Positions 53,852-64,000 of a DNA stretch of 64,000 nucleotides are shown piece by piece. Each line of letters starts with the position of its first letter. The stretch's first letter is position 1. The stretch spans positions 682,001 through 746,000 of the forward strand of contig MEFP01000030.1 of NCBI GenBank assembly GCA_001725155.1, in the 5' to 3' direction. This DNA comes from Lysobacteraceae bacterium SCN 69-320. Lineage in GTDB: Bacteria > Pseudomonadota > Gammaproteobacteria > Xanthomonadales > Rhodanobacteraceae. Both the position numbers and the translations under genes were made by a program. The notes under the pieces were generated by a model. The model worked only from the letters and a program-made list of their open reading frames with translations, was not told the origin of the DNA and ran no database searches.

Positions 53852-54026
53852 AAACCCATCCCCACCCATGCCCTCCCCTTGAAGGGGAGGGTTTGTTCAG
53901 GCCAGCGTCGTTTGAACGGCGGGTATTCCGGCCAGCGCCGCTAAGCTCGCTCTTTCGAACGCTTCCTGGCCAGCTGTTGAAAACCCTCCCCTTCAAGGGG
54001 AGGGCATGGGTGGGGATGGGGTTTGC
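53852..54026. repeat. Paired inverted REP-like repeats beyond ilvM
   Basis: Two copies of one ~45-bp unit face each other. One is at 53852-53897 and runs CAAACCCATCCCCACCC, a 9-bp palindrome arm CCCTCCCCT, loop TGA, arm AGGGGAGGG, then GTTTG. The other is at 53980-54026 in the opposite orientation. A related inverted pair lies at 59036-59146. The pair can form hairpins individually or one large fold, as bacterial interspersed palindromic elements do. Confidence 0.85.
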
Positions 54027-54243
54027 CGTATCCCCGGCAAGGCCGAACCAAGTCCCGTAGCGGCCTTCCTGTCCGCCTGGTCCGGCCATGCCTCAACACT
54101 CGCCCTGCCGAAACGCAGCAGTCTCACGACTTCGACACTGCCTCATACGATCGCCAGAACACGCATCGTCACCACATACATCGGCGCTGTCCGACTTTCG
54201 CTGTCACTCGGTCTTCGCCGAACAGCCTCGCCTTCACCACCAC

Positions 54244-54474
54244 TCACCCTTCGCCGACCAGCCTCACCTCCTGCACATCGACGAGCCGCTGCAACTGCCG
54301 GCAGAGGATTTCCGGATCGCGCGAGCCGCCGAGGGTCAGGTTCACCGTATAGGCTTGCGCGTCGCTGGCCGCATTCACGGCCAGCACGTCCCAGCCGCGC
54401 CGCTCGATGGTGCCGAGCACACGCAGCAAAGCGCCTTCGGCCCGATCCAGCGCGAGCACCAGGCTGCAACTCAT
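54244..54474 (-). CDS. ilvM: Acetolactate synthase small subunit, IlvM-like ACT protein
   Basis: A 76-residue single ACT domain: LVLALDRAEGALLRVLGTIERRG, then VNAASDAQAYTVNLTLGGS. The length and single domain match the regulatory subunit of isozyme II (IlvM) and not IlvN/IlvH of 90-160 residues. It pairs with the catalytic subunit just upstream, overlapping it by 4 bp (ATGA at 54471-54474). It ends the operon, followed by 217 bp and the repeat pair. Confidence 0.87.
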   Translation of the reverse strand: MSCSLVLALDRAEGALLRVLGTIERRGWDVLAVNAASDAQAYTVNLTLGGSRDPEILCRQLQRLVDVQEVRLVGEG

Positions 54475-56198
54475 GCGGCGCACCCCATCATTTCGCCGTT
54501 GGACTTGCCCGGCGGCACCAGCGGCCAGACGTTCTCGCGCGCGTCGATCCTGACGTGGCAGAGCAGCGGTCCCGGTTCGCGCAGCAGACGCTGCACGGCG
54601 CCGTCGACCTGGTCGCGCCGCTCGATCGCGAAGGACGGTATGCCGAACGCGCGCGCGAGTTCGGCGAAGTCCGGGTTGTCGGACAGATCGACCTCGCTGT
54701 AGCGGCGCTCGAAGAACAGCTCCTGCCACTGCCGCACCATGCCCAGGCTGGAGTTGTCCAGCAGCACGATCTTGACCGGAATGTTGTAGCGCTTGAGCGT
54801 CGCGAGCTCCTGGATGTTCATCATGATGGAGCCGTCGCCGGACACGCAGACCACGGTCGCGCCCGGACGGGCGAGCTGCGCGCCGATCGCCGCGGGCAGG
54901 CCGAAGCCCATCGTGCCGAGGCCGCCCGAGGACAGGTGCGCCGCGGTATACGGCACGCGCCAGTGCTGCGCGACCCACATCTGGTGCTGGCCGACGTCGC
55001 TGGCCACGATCAGGCGGTTGCCGCCGGCTTCCGACAGCTGCTTGAGCAGCGCCGGCGCATAGATGCCTTCGCCGGGCGCGTCGTAGCGCCAGGCATGCTG
55101 CTGTCTGAGCACACGGCAGCGGCGCTGCCACGGCCGTATCGCCACCGGATGCACGAGGCGCGGCAGCATCTCGCGCAGATCGCCGACGAGGCCGACGTCG
55201 CAGGCACGCAGCTTGCCGAGTTCGGCCGCGTCCGCATCGAGATGGATCACGCGTGCTTCGGGGGCGAACGATGCGAGGCGTCCGGTCGCGCGGTCATCGA
55301 AGCGCGCGCCGACGACGAGCAGCAGATCGCATTCCTGCACGGCGAAGTTCGCCGCCGGATTGCCGTGCATGCCGAGCATGCCGAGGTAGTGCGCGTCATC
55401 CGGATCGCAGGCGCCCAGCCCCTTCAGCGTGGCCACGGCCGGAATGCCGGTCAGTCGCGCGAACTCGCGCAGCTCGCGCTCGGCGCCGGCGATGCCGACG
55501 CCGCCGCCGACATACAGCAGCGGCTTCTTCGCGCGGGCCAGCAACGCATGTGCTTCGGCCAGGCGCGCTTCGGCCGCGGCCGGCAGGCGCGTGACGATCT
55601 GGCGCACCGGCCGCGCGACCGCGCGCGCATTGGCGACATCCTTGGGCAGGTCGATCAGCACCGGACCGGGCCGGCCGCTCGTCGCGATCGCGATCGCCTC
55701 GCGCACGATGGCATGCACGTCCTCGGCACGACGCACGATATAGCTGTGCTTGACCACCGGCAGGCTCATGCCGAACACGTCGACTTCCTGGAACGCGTCG
55801 GTGCCCATCAGGCTCGTCGGCACCTGGCCGGTGATTGCGAGCAGCGGCACCGAATCGAGATAGGCGTTGGCCAGACCGGTCAGCAGATTGGTCGCGCCGG
55901 GGCCGGAGGTGGCCAGGCAGACGCCGACGCGGCCGCTGGCTCGCGCGTAGCCGTCGGCGGCCAGCGCCGCACCCTGCTCGTGGCGCACGAGGATGTGCTT
56001 GAGCGACGAATCCACGAGCGCGTCGTAGACCGGCATGATGGCGCCGCCCGGATAGCCGAAGATCGTGTCGACGCCTTCGGCCTCCAGCGCGTCGAGCAGG
56101 TGCTGCGCGCCGCTGCGCACGGCGCCGGCGCGCGCCGGCGCCGCGGCGGCCGCCGCGGAGGTGTTGCGATGATCTCTGCCGCCGTCCATGTCAGGCAC
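54471..56198 (-). CDS. ilvG: Acetolactate synthase large subunit
   Basis: A 575-residue ThDP enzyme making acetolactate from pyruvate, or acetohydroxybutyrate from pyruvate and 2-oxobutyrate. Domains: N-terminal ThDP half with [15 protein letters not shown] and the catalytic Glu in [19 protein letters not shown], central FAD domain with [13 protein letters not shown], and C-terminal half with the ThDP/Mg motif [18 protein letters not shown] and [16 protein letters not shown]. The first ~25 residues (Ala-rich) are extra. It overlaps ilvC by 8 bp and ilvM by 4 bp. Confidence 0.95.
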   Translation of the reverse strand: MPDMDGGRDHRNTSAAAAAAPARAGAVRSGAQHLLDALEAEGVDTIFGYPGGAIMPVYDALVDSSLKHILVRHEQGAALAADGYARASGRVGVCLATSGPGATNLLTGLANAYLDSVPLLAITGQVPTSLMGTDAFQEVDVFGMSLPVVKHSYIVRRAEDVHAIVREAIAIATSGRPGPVLIDLPKDVANARAVARPVRQIVTRLPAAAEARLAEAHALLARAKKPLLYVGGGVGIAGAERELREFARLTGIPAVATLKGLGACDPDDAHYLGMLGMHGNPAANFAVQECDLLLVVGARFDDRATGRLASFAPEARVIHLDADAAELGKLRACDVGLVGDLREMLPRLVHPVAIRPWQRRCRVLRQQHAWRYDAPGEGIYAPALLKQLSEAGGNRLIVASDVGQHQMWVAQHWRVPYTAAHLSSGGLGTMGFGLPAAIGAQLARPGATVVCVSGDGSIMMNIQELATLKRYNIPVKIVLLDNSSLGMVRQWQELFFERRYSEVDLSDNPDFAELARAFGIPSFAIERRDQVDGAVQRLLREPGPLLCHVRIDARENVWPLVPPGKSNGEMMGCAA

Positions 56199-57234
56199 TC
56201 CGTTTCAGTGGGGCGTCCGCCGTCGGCGACGCCACCGTGGTCACGGCCGGCTGGGCCGGATTCAGCCAGGGCATGCGCGCGCGCAGGCCGGCGCCGACCT
56301 GTTCGATCGGATGCGCGAGATCCTTCTGCTTGAGCGCGCGGTAGTTGCCGTTGCCGGCCTTGTATTCCGCGGTCCACTCGCGCGCGAAGGTGCCGTCGCG
56401 GATCTCGGTCAGGATCTGCTGCATGCGCGCCTTGGTGCCGGCGTCGACGACGCGCGGGCCGCGCGTGAGATCGCCGTACTGCGCAGTCTCGGAAATGAAC
56501 TGGTGCATCTTGGCCAGGCCGCCTTCGTGCAGCAGGTCGACGATGAGCTTGAGTTCGTGCAGTACCTCGTAGTACGCGATCTCCGGCTGGTAGCCGGCTT
56601 CGGTCAGGGTCTCGAAACCGGCCAGCACGAGCTCGGTCGCGCCGCCGCAGAGCACGGCCTGTTCGCCGAACAGATCGGTTTCGGTTTCCTCGGCGAAGCT
56701 CGTCTCGATCAGCATCGCGCGCGCGCCGCCGATGCCGGCCGCATAGGCCAGCACCTTGTCGCGGGCCTGGCCGCTGGCGTCCTGGTGGATCGCATAGATG
56801 CACGGCACGCCGTGGCCCTTCTCGTATTCGCGGCGCACCAGCGCGCCCGGGCCCTTCGGCGCGACGAGGATCACGTCGATGTCGGCGCGCGGCCGGATCT
56901 GGCCGAAATGCACGTTGAAACCGTGCGCGAACAGCAGCGCCGCGTTCGGCTTGAGATTCGGCGCGATCGCGTCCTCGTACAGCGCGGGCTGCACCATGTC
57001 GGGCGTCAGCACGGCGACGAGATCGGCGTTCTTCACGGCTTCCGCCGGTTCGGCGACCTTGAGGCCGTCGGCGCGGGCCTTGTCCCAGGACGGTCCGCCG
57101 CGGCGCACGCCGACGGTGACGTCGAGGCCGGAGTCCTTGAGGTTCAACGCGTGGGCGCGCCCCTGGCTGCCGTAGCCGAGTACGGCGACGCGGGCGGACT
57201 GCAGGGCGGCGGTGGTCGGTACGGTCGTGCTCAT
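56191..57234 (-). CDS. ilvC: Ketol-acid reductoisomerase, class I
   Basis: A 347-residue enzyme that isomerises and reduces acetolactate or acetohydroxybutyrate. It has the Rossmann motif [15 protein letters not shown], phosphate-binding [29 protein letters not shown], and the metal-binding [18 protein letters not shown] and [15 protein letters not shown]. The size and single knotted C-terminal domain mark class I. The stop overlaps ilvG by 8 bp, and 63 bp separate it from ilvD. Confidence 0.96.
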   Translation of the reverse strand: MSTTVPTTAALQSARVAVLGYGSQGRAHALNLKDSGLDVTVGVRRGGPSWDKARADGLKVAEPAEAVKNADLVAVLTPDMVQPALYEDAIAPNLKPNAALLFAHGFNVHFGQIRPRADIDVILVAPKGPGALVRREYEKGHGVPCIYAIHQDASGQARDKVLAYAAGIGGARAMLIETSFAEETETDLFGEQAVLCGGATELVLAGFETLTEAGYQPEIAYYEVLHELKLIVDLLHEGGLAKMHQFISETAQYGDLTRGPRVVDAGTKARMQQILTEIRDGTFAREWTAEYKAGNGNYRALKQKDLAHPIEQVGAGLRARMPWLNPAQPAVTTVASPTADAPLKRSA

Positions 57235-57297
57235 GCGGTGTCTCCGGGAAGTTGTGGAACGGTGGAATTCAGGAAAATGGATCAGATGCGTTCGGGC

Positions 57298-58947
<1,650 letters not shown>

Positions 58948-59035
58948 GGAGAGGAGCGTCCGTGGGGAAGGCAGGCGTGGCGTCGTTGGTGGCGTTGTCG
59001 CTGGCGCTGGCGTTGGAAGCGGCGCGGGCAGGAGC

Positions 59036-59146
59036 AAACCCATCCCCACCCATGCCCTCCCCTTGAAGGGGAGGGTTTGTCGGGAGGGCGCCGCCCTCAA
59101 AAGCCCTCCCCTTCAAGGGGAGGGTTGGGTGGGGATGGGTTTCGCC
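59036..59146. repeat. Paired inverted REP-like repeats between leuB and ilvD
   Basis: This is a second pair of the element at 53852-54026. One copy at 59036-59080 reads as in the first pair. The opposing copy at 59098-59146 has small changes. The arms are CCCTCCCCT/AGGGGAGGG. It fills much of the 318-bp space 58948-59265, which otherwise holds nothing recognisable. It could end or stabilise the leu part of the message and so set the ratio of leu to ilv products. Confidence 0.85.
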
Positions 59147-59265
59147 GTAATCTGCAAAACGCGAACGACGCGCCTCCGCGCCCCAGCGCCCGGAACCTTC
59201 CCATGCACCCGCGCCGGCGTATTGGGCGAGACCGGCGCCGAAGCGCGCCAATGTGTAGAACGCGC

Positions 59266-60339
59266 TCACGCCGCCTCCTGCGTCGCATTGCGCTCGCCGA
59301 AAGCGGCGATGACGGCAGCCGTACTCTCGCGCGTGCCGGCGCTGCCACCGAGATCGCGCGTCAGCACGCCGGCGTCGATCACGCGATCCACCGCCTGCTC
59401 GATCGCCGCGGCTTCGTTCTCCAGTCCCAGCGAATGACGCAGCAGCATGGCCGCCGACAGGATCGCGCCCAGCGGATTGGCCACGCCGCGGCCGGCGATG
59501 TCCGGTGCCGAGCCGTGGATCGGTTCGTACAGGCCGCGCGTGCCTTCGCCGAGCGACGCCGACGGCAGCAGGCCCAGCGAACCGGCCAGCGCCGCGGCCT
59601 CGTCGGTCAGGATGTCGCCGAACAGGTTCTCGGTGACGATGACGTCGTAGGCCGCCGGCCGCGTCAGCAGCAGCATGGCCATGGAATCCACGAGCTGATG
59701 TTCCAGCGCGACGTCGGGAAATTCGTGCGCGACGCGCTGCGTGGTTTCGCGCCACAGCCGCGAAGTCTCCAGCACGTTGGCCTTGTCGACCGAGGTGACG
59801 CGGCGGCCGCGCGTGCGGGCGAGCTGGAACGCACGGCGCAGCACGCGCTCGATCTCGGCCGTGGTGTAGCGCGTCTCGTCGGTGGCCGTATCCGGCGTGC
59901 GCGTCTTGGCGCCGAAATACGCGCCGCCGGTCAGCTCGCGCACGAACAGCAGGTTCACGCCGGCCAGGCGCTCGTTCTTCAGCGGCGACAGCTCGGCCAG
60001 CCGCGGATGCACGCGTACCGGCCGCAGGTTCGCAAACACGCCGAGCTCGGCGCGCAGGCGCAGCAGGCCCTGTTCGGGCCGCACGCGCGCCTTGGGATCG
60101 GACCACTGCGGACCGCCGACCGCGCCGAGCAGCACCGCGTCGGCCTGCTTGCAGACGATCAGGGTCTCGGCCGGCAGCGGATCGCCATGGGCGTCGATCG
60201 CGCCGCCGCCGATCGCGTGTTCGCTGAACTCGAATTCGTGGCCGTGGCGCGCGGCGACGTGGCGCAGCACGCTGACCGCCGCGGCGGTGACTTCCGGGCC
60301 GATGCCGTCGCCCGGCAACACGGCGATGCGCGCCTTCAT
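59266..60339 (-). CDS. leuB: 3-isopropylmalate dehydrogenase
   Basis: A 357-residue NAD-dependent decarboxylating dehydrogenase. It has [13 protein letters not shown] (4-16), [60 protein letters not shown] and the NAD/metal segment [23 protein letters not shown]. It follows leuD with an ATGA overlap (60336-60339). The TGA at 59266 is followed by the repeat-bearing gap before ilvD. Confidence 0.96.
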   Translation of the reverse strand: MKARIAVLPGDGIGPEVTAAAVSVLRHVAARHGHEFEFSEHAIGGGAIDAHGDPLPAETLIVCKQADAVLLGAVGGPQWSDPKARVRPEQGLLRLRAELGVFANLRPVRVHPRLAELSPLKNERLAGVNLLFVRELTGGAYFGAKTRTPDTATDETRYTTAEIERVLRRAFQLARTRGRRVTSVDKANVLETSRLWRETTQRVAHEFPDVALEHQLVDSMAMLLLTRPAAYDVIVTENLFGDILTDEAAALAGSLGLLPSASLGEGTRGLYEPIHGSAPDIAGRGVANPLGAILSAAMLLRHSLGLENEAAAIEQAVDRVIDAGVLTRDLGGSAGTRESTAAVIAAFGERNATQEAA

Positions 60340-60920
60340 GCGGCTTCTCCGCGACGGCGCTCGAACTGCTCGATCGCGTCGTTGTGCGCGAGCAGGAAGC
60401 CGAGCTGGTCGACGCCGGCCAGCAGGCAGTGCCTGGCAAAGGGATCGAGCTGGAAGCCGAAACGGCCGCCGTCGGGCAGTTCGATGGTCTGCGCGGCGAC
60501 GTCGATCGCGAGTTCGATGCCCGGATGGGCGAGCAGGTAGCGATGCTCCGACTCGCTGAGCACGACCGCGAGCAGACCGTTCTTCAGCGCGTTGTTGCGG
60601 AAGATGTCGGCGATCTCGGAACTCAGCACCGCGCGGATGCCGTAGTCGAGCAGCGCCCACGGCGCGTGCTCGCGCGAGGAGCCGCAGCCGAAATTGCGTC
60701 CGGCGACGAGGATCTCGCAGCCGCGTGCGGCCGGCTGGTTCAGTTCGAACGCCGGGTTCTCGCGGCCGTCGGCGGCGTAGCGCCAGTCGTTGAACGCGAA
60801 GCGGCCGAGACCGGCGCGCTCGGTCGTGGTCAGGAAGCGCGCCGGAATGATGCGGTCGGTGTCGATGTTCTCGTGCGCGAGCACGGCGGTGCGCGCGCGG
60901 ATGTGCGTGATCGGATTCAT
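60336..60920 (-). CDS. leuD: 3-isopropylmalate dehydratase small subunit
   Basis: A 194-residue swivel-domain subunit with [18 protein letters not shown] (14-31), [17 protein letters not shown] (about 73-89), the active-site SSREH, and [19 protein letters not shown]. It completes isopropylmalate isomerase with LeuC. It overlaps leuC by 4 bp at its start and leuB by 4 bp at its end. Confidence 0.95.
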   Translation of the reverse strand: MNPITHIRARTAVLAHENIDTDRIIPARFLTTTERAGLGRFAFNDWRYAADGRENPAFELNQPAARGCEILVAGRNFGCGSSREHAPWALLDYGIRAVLSSEIADIFRNNALKNGLLAVVLSESEHRYLLAHPGIELAIDVAAQTIELPDGGRFGFQLDPFARHCLLAGVDQLGFLLAHNDAIEQFERRRGEAA

Positions 60921-62329
60921 GCGGCCTGTTCCTGCAGCAGGGATTGCGGATCGGCGATACAGCCGGCGACGGCCGAGGCCGCGGCGACCGCCGGGCTGGC
61001 CAGCACGGTGCGCGCGCCGGGGCCCTGGCGGCCCTCGAAATTGCGGTTGGACGTGCTGACGACGAGCTGGCCGGGTTTGGCCAGATCGCCGTTCATCGCG
61101 ATGCACATGGAGCAGCCGGGCTCGCGCCATTCGGCGCCGGCGGCGCGGAACACCTGGTCCAGCCCTTCGCGCTCGGCCTCGTGTTTGATCGCCAGCGATC
61201 CCGGCACGACGAGCATGCGCACGCGCGGCGCGAGCGAACGCCCGCGCAGCACCGCGGCGGCGTCGCGCAGATCGCTCAGGCGCGAGTTCGTGCAGCTGCC
61301 GACGAAGACCACGTCGACGGCCGTGCCGGCCAGCGGCTTGCCGGCTTCGACCTGCATGTATTCCAGCGCGCGGCGCTCCTGCAGCGAGGCCGGCGCCGGC
61401 ACCGCCGCGTCGAGCGCGACGACCATGCCCGGATGCGTGCCGTAGGTGACCGTCGGCCGCACGCGGCTCGCATCGACGTGCACGACCCGGTCGTACTTCG
61501 CGTCGGCATCGCTGGCCAGCGAGTTCCAGTAGCGCACGGCCTTGTCCCAGTCCTCGCCGCGCGGCGCGTACGGGCGCTCGCGCAGGTAGTCGTAGGTGAC
61601 CTGGTCCGGCGCGATCAGGCCGGCGCGCGCGCCGGCTTCGATCGACATGTTGCACACCGTCATGCGCTGTTCCATCGACAGCGCCTGGATCGCGCGGCCG
61701 CGGTACTCGATGACGTGGCCGGTGCCGCCGTTGACACCGATCTGGCCGATGATGTGCAGCACGAGGTCCTTGGCGCTGCAGTTGGCCGGCAGCTCGCCGT
61801 CGACGTGGATCGCCAGCGATTTCGGTTTCTGCTGCAGCAGGCACTGCGTCGCGAGCACGTGGCCGACCTCGGTCGTGCCGATGCCGAAGGCCAGCGCGCC
61901 GAACGCGCCGTGCGTCGAGGTGTGGCTGTCGCCGCAGACGATGGTCATGCCGGGCTGGGTCGCGCCGAGCTCCGGACCGATCACGTGGACGATGCCGCGG
62001 TGATCGCTGTTCCAGCCGTTCAGCCGTATGCCGAACTGGGCGCAGTTCTTCTCCAGTTCGGCGACCTGCGCGGCGGCTTCCTCGCTCGCATAGACCGGCT
62101 GGCCGAGATCGTCGAACGGCGCGGTCGGCGTGGAATGATCGAGCGTCGCCAGGGTGCGCTCGGGGCAGCGCACGCCCAGGTGGCGCGCGCGCAGCTCGGC
62201 GAACGCCTGTGGCGAGGTCACCTCGTGGATCAGATGCAGGTCGACGTAGAGGATGCCCGGCGTGGACGCGGTCGCCGGCTTGACGACGTGCGCGTCCCAG
62301 AGCTTGTCGAGCAGGGTGCGCGCGGCCAT
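60917..62329 (-). CDS. leuC: 3-isopropylmalate dehydratase large subunit
   Basis: A 470-residue aconitase-family Fe-S subunit. It has [43 protein letters not shown], the cluster Cys in [15 protein letters not shown] and in [11 protein letters not shown], and [22 protein letters not shown]. The start shares one base with the ilvE stop (TGATG at 62329), and its stop overlaps leuD, so the operon is tightly coupled. Confidence 0.96.
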   Translation of the reverse strand: MAARTLLDKLWDAHVVKPATASTPGILYVDLHLIHEVTSPQAFAELRARHLGVRCPERTLATLDHSTPTAPFDDLGQPVYASEEAAAQVAELEKNCAQFGIRLNGWNSDHRGIVHVIGPELGATQPGMTIVCGDSHTSTHGAFGALAFGIGTTEVGHVLATQCLLQQKPKSLAIHVDGELPANCSAKDLVLHIIGQIGVNGGTGHVIEYRGRAIQALSMEQRMTVCNMSIEAGARAGLIAPDQVTYDYLRERPYAPRGEDWDKAVRYWNSLASDADAKYDRVVHVDASRVRPTVTYGTHPGMVVALDAAVPAPASLQERRALEYMQVEAGKPLAGTAVDVVFVGSCTNSRLSDLRDAAAVLRGRSLAPRVRMLVVPGSLAIKHEAEREGLDQVFRAAGAEWREPGCSMCIAMNGDLAKPGQLVVSTSNRNFEGRQGPGARTVLASPAVAAASAVAGCIADPQSLLQEQAA

Positions 62330-63276
62330 CACGCGGCCTCCTGGGCGAAGCTGCGCGCCTGCACCGGCGTCAGCCAGCCCCAGCGGTCTTCGGTGCCGCC
62401 GTCGAACAGGCCGAAGAACATGCGCTGCAGCGCCTTGGTGACCGGTCCGGGCTTGCCGCTGCCGACCGGCTTGCGGTCCACCGAACGCACCGGCGTGATC
62501 TCGGCGGCCGTGCCGGTCATGAACACTTCGTCGGCGAAATACAGCATTTCGCGCGGCATGGGCTGCTCGTGCACGGTGTAACCGAGTTCCTGCGCGAGGG
62601 TCATGACCGTGTCGCGCGTGATGCCGCAGAGGATCGACGCGCCAGCCGGCGGCGTGTACAGCTTGCCGCCGCGCACGATGAACAGGTTCTCGCCGGCGCC
62701 TTCGCTGAGCAGGCCGCCGGGCGCCAGCGCGATGCCTTCGACGAAGCCGCCGTCGACGGCTTCGCGCGCGATCAGCTGGCTGTTCAGATAATTGCCGCCG
62801 GCCTTCGCGCCGCTCGGATAGGTGTTCGGCGCGGCGCGGTTCCACGAGCTCACGCAGACGTCGACACCCTGCTCCAGCGCCGCGGCGCCGTGCATGCTGC
62901 CCCACTCGATCGCGATGACCGCGACGTCGACGGCGGTATCGCGCGGCGGCGCCAGGCTGAAGGTGAAGCCCGAGCGGTAGACGATGGGCCGCAGATACGC
63001 GCTGGCCAGCTTGTTCGCGAGCACGACGTCGGCGCAGGCCTGGTCGATCGCGTCGGCGTCGTAGGCAATGCCGAGGTCGTAGACGCGCGCCGAGTGGAAC
63101 AGGCGCTCGGTGTGGTCGCGCAGGCGGAAGAACCGCGGGCCCTGCGGGGTGGCGTAGACGCGTTCGCCTTCGAACACCGAGGAACCGTAGTGCAGCGCAT
63201 GCGCGCCGACGCTGACGCTGGCCTCTTGCCAGGGTTTGATGCGGCCGTTGTGCCAGATGTATGCGGGCGTCTTCAT
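62329..63276 (-). CDS. ilvE: Branched-chain amino-acid aminotransferase
   Basis: A 315-residue fold-type IV PLP enzyme. It has [21 protein letters not shown] (21-41), catalytic Lys158 in [15 protein letters not shown], the cofactor Glu region [19 protein letters not shown] and [16 protein letters not shown]. It performs the final transamination to Val, Ile and Leu. It lies 9 bp after leuA and directly abuts leuC. Confidence 0.95.
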   Translation of the reverse strand: MKTPAYIWHNGRIKPWQEASVSVGAHALHYGSSVFEGERVYATPQGPRFFRLRDHTERLFHSARVYDLGIAYDADAIDQACADVVLANKLASAYLRPIVYRSGFTFSLAPPRDTAVDVAVIAIEWGSMHGAAALEQGVDVCVSSWNRAAPNTYPSGAKAGGNYLNSQLIAREAVDGGFVEGIALAPGGLLSEGAGENLFIVRGGKLYTPPAGASILCGITRDTVMTLAQELGYTVHEQPMPREMLYFADEVFMTGTAAEITPVRSVDRKPVGSGKPGPVTKALQRMFFGLFDGGTEDRWGWLTPVQARSFAQEAA

Positions 63277-63285
63277 GCGGTTTCC

Positions 63286-64000
63286 TCAGGCGTGGTTCGC
63301 GGCCGCGCGCGCGGCCTTGTCGGGTTTGCTGCGTTCGATGCGGTTGGCGATTTCCAGCGCGGCCAGCGCGGCGGCTTCGACGATGTCGGTGGACACGCCG
63401 CGGCCGTGCAGCTCGCGGCCGGCGTGGCGTACGCCGAGCGTGGCCTGGCCCTGTGCGTCGCCGCCTTCCGACAGTGCGCGGATCTGGAAGTCGACGAGTT
63501 CGAAGTCCTGGCCGACGGCGCGGCCGATCGCGCGCAGGGTCGCGTCGACCGGGCCGTCGCCGATCGCCGCTTCGCTGGCCATGACGCCGTCCTCGCGCTG
63601 CAGCCGTACCGAGGCCGACGCGCTGCCGCCCAGGTGCGAGGCCGCGTGCAGATGCACGATGCGCCAGGGGCCCTGCGCCTCGGCGTCGCGGCCCAGGGCC
63701 AGCGCTTCGAGGTCGCTGTCGAATACTTCGCGCTTCTTGTCGGCCAGGCTCTTGAAGCGCGTGAAGATCTGATCCAGCGCGGCCTCGTCGGGCGTATGGC
63801 CCAGGCTGGCCAGGCGCTCGCGCAGCGCGTGGCGGCCGCTGTGCTTGCCGAGCACCAGCTGCGAACGCGCGAAGCCCACGTCCTCGGGGCGCATGATTTC
63901 GTAGGTGCCGCGATGCTTGAGCATGCCGTGCTGGTGGATGCCCGACTCGTGCGCGAACGCGTTGTCGCCGACCACGGCCTTGTTGCGCGGAATCGGCTGA
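63286..64000 (-). CDS. leuA: 2-isopropylmalate synthase, C-terminal part
   Basis: The 5' end lies beyond the right edge; 238 codons remain in frame to the TGA at 63286. The first visible residues, [22 protein letters not shown], contain the conserved HESGIHQHG linker region after the TIM barrel. [10 protein letters not shown] and a C-terminal LeuA dimerisation/allosteric domain follow, with [17 protein letters not shown] and [13 protein letters not shown]. The allosteric domain is where leucine feedback acts. It is the most upstream operon gene visible, and promoter and leader lie outside the window. Confidence 0.95.
   Translation of the reverse strand, partial: QPIPRNKAVVGDNAFAHESGIHQHGMLKHRGTYEIMRPEDVGFARSQLVLGKHSGRHALRERLASLGHTPDEAALDQIFTRFKSLADKKREVFDSDLEALALGRDAEAQGPWRIVHLHAASHLGGSASASVRLQREDGVMASEAAIGDGPVDATLRAIGRAVGQDFELVDFQIRALSEGGDAQGQATLGVRHAGRELHGRGVSTDIVEAAALAALEIANRIERSKPDKAARAAANHA

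Noticed and set aside
53668-54060. A 130-codon plus-strand frame across the repeat pair
   Set aside because: Its middle and end are translations of the REP-like repeats, and it has no conserved domain.
58948-59100. N-terminal extension of IlvD to an upstream ATG at 59100
   Set aside because: The extra residues are encoded by the REP-like element and do not belong to the family; [10 protein letters not shown] at 58947 is the conserved start.

Overview
The window looks like chromosomal DNA from a very GC-rich gammaproteobacterium, most likely of the Xanthomonadales/Lysobacterales (inference). The grounds are a xanthomonadin-type aryl-polyene pigment locus with a XanB2-like chorismatase, a complete leu/ilv operon with the IlvG/IlvM form of acetolactate synthase, a PepSY-PhoP-PhoQ operon, and GATTCCC heptamers plus short palindromic intergenic repeats of a kind common in that group. 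No phage, insertion sequence or CRISPR array was seen.

Layout. 1-14.6 kb: a kelch-repeat secreted protein (cut by the left edge), a LuxR-type regulator, dusA, a periplasmic propeller-GGDEF sensor, a CtlX-like hydrolase, pepSY-phoP-phoQ, a GNAT enzyme, a small Cys-rich protein and a membrane-anchored Ser/Thr kinase. 15-25.8 kb: first arm of the aryl-polyene locus (polytopic membrane protein, chorismatase, acyl carrier protein, halogenase-like flavoprotein, membrane protein, two hotdog dehydratases, LpxL-type acyltransferase, LolA-like carrier, MMPL exporter, ketoreductase). 25.8-33.8 kb: an unrelated interval with YjdM, a secreted hypothetical, a NADAR protein, an 1857-residue DUF11-repeat surface protein with an IPTL-CTERM-like tail, and tRNA-Tyr. 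33.8-40.8 kb: second arm (lipoprotein, second halogenase-like flavoprotein, antiporter, glycosyltransferase, chain-length-factor-like protein, ketosynthase) and a divergent YdcF-like protein. 40.9-45.3 kb: hemF, two uncharacterised envelope proteins, a lipase-like hydrolase and a small conserved protein. 45.4-52.4 kb: two tandem secreted paralogues, then a translationally coupled hydrolase-NatA-NatB operon. 52.6-64 kb: a Ser/Thr dehydratase and the operon leuA-ilvE-leuC-leuD-leuB-ilvD-ilvC-ilvG-ilvM, read leftward.

How it fits together. The two pigment arms contain most steps expected for an aryl polyene: 3-hydroxybenzoate from chorismate, carriage on an ACP, chain extension by the KS/CLF pair, reduction and dehydration, possible halogenation by two WxWxIP flavoproteins, and lipid or sugar attachment and export. 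The starter-loading AMP ligase was not found in the window. The leu/ilv operon holds most of branched-chain synthesis as a run of overlapping genes. It is broken only by a gap holding a paired inverted repeat, and a related pair lies beyond ilvM. The least explained items are the tandem secreted pair, the giant repeat protein dividing the pigment locus, a possible leaderless microprotein or small RNA beside tRNA-Tyr, and several unusual starts.
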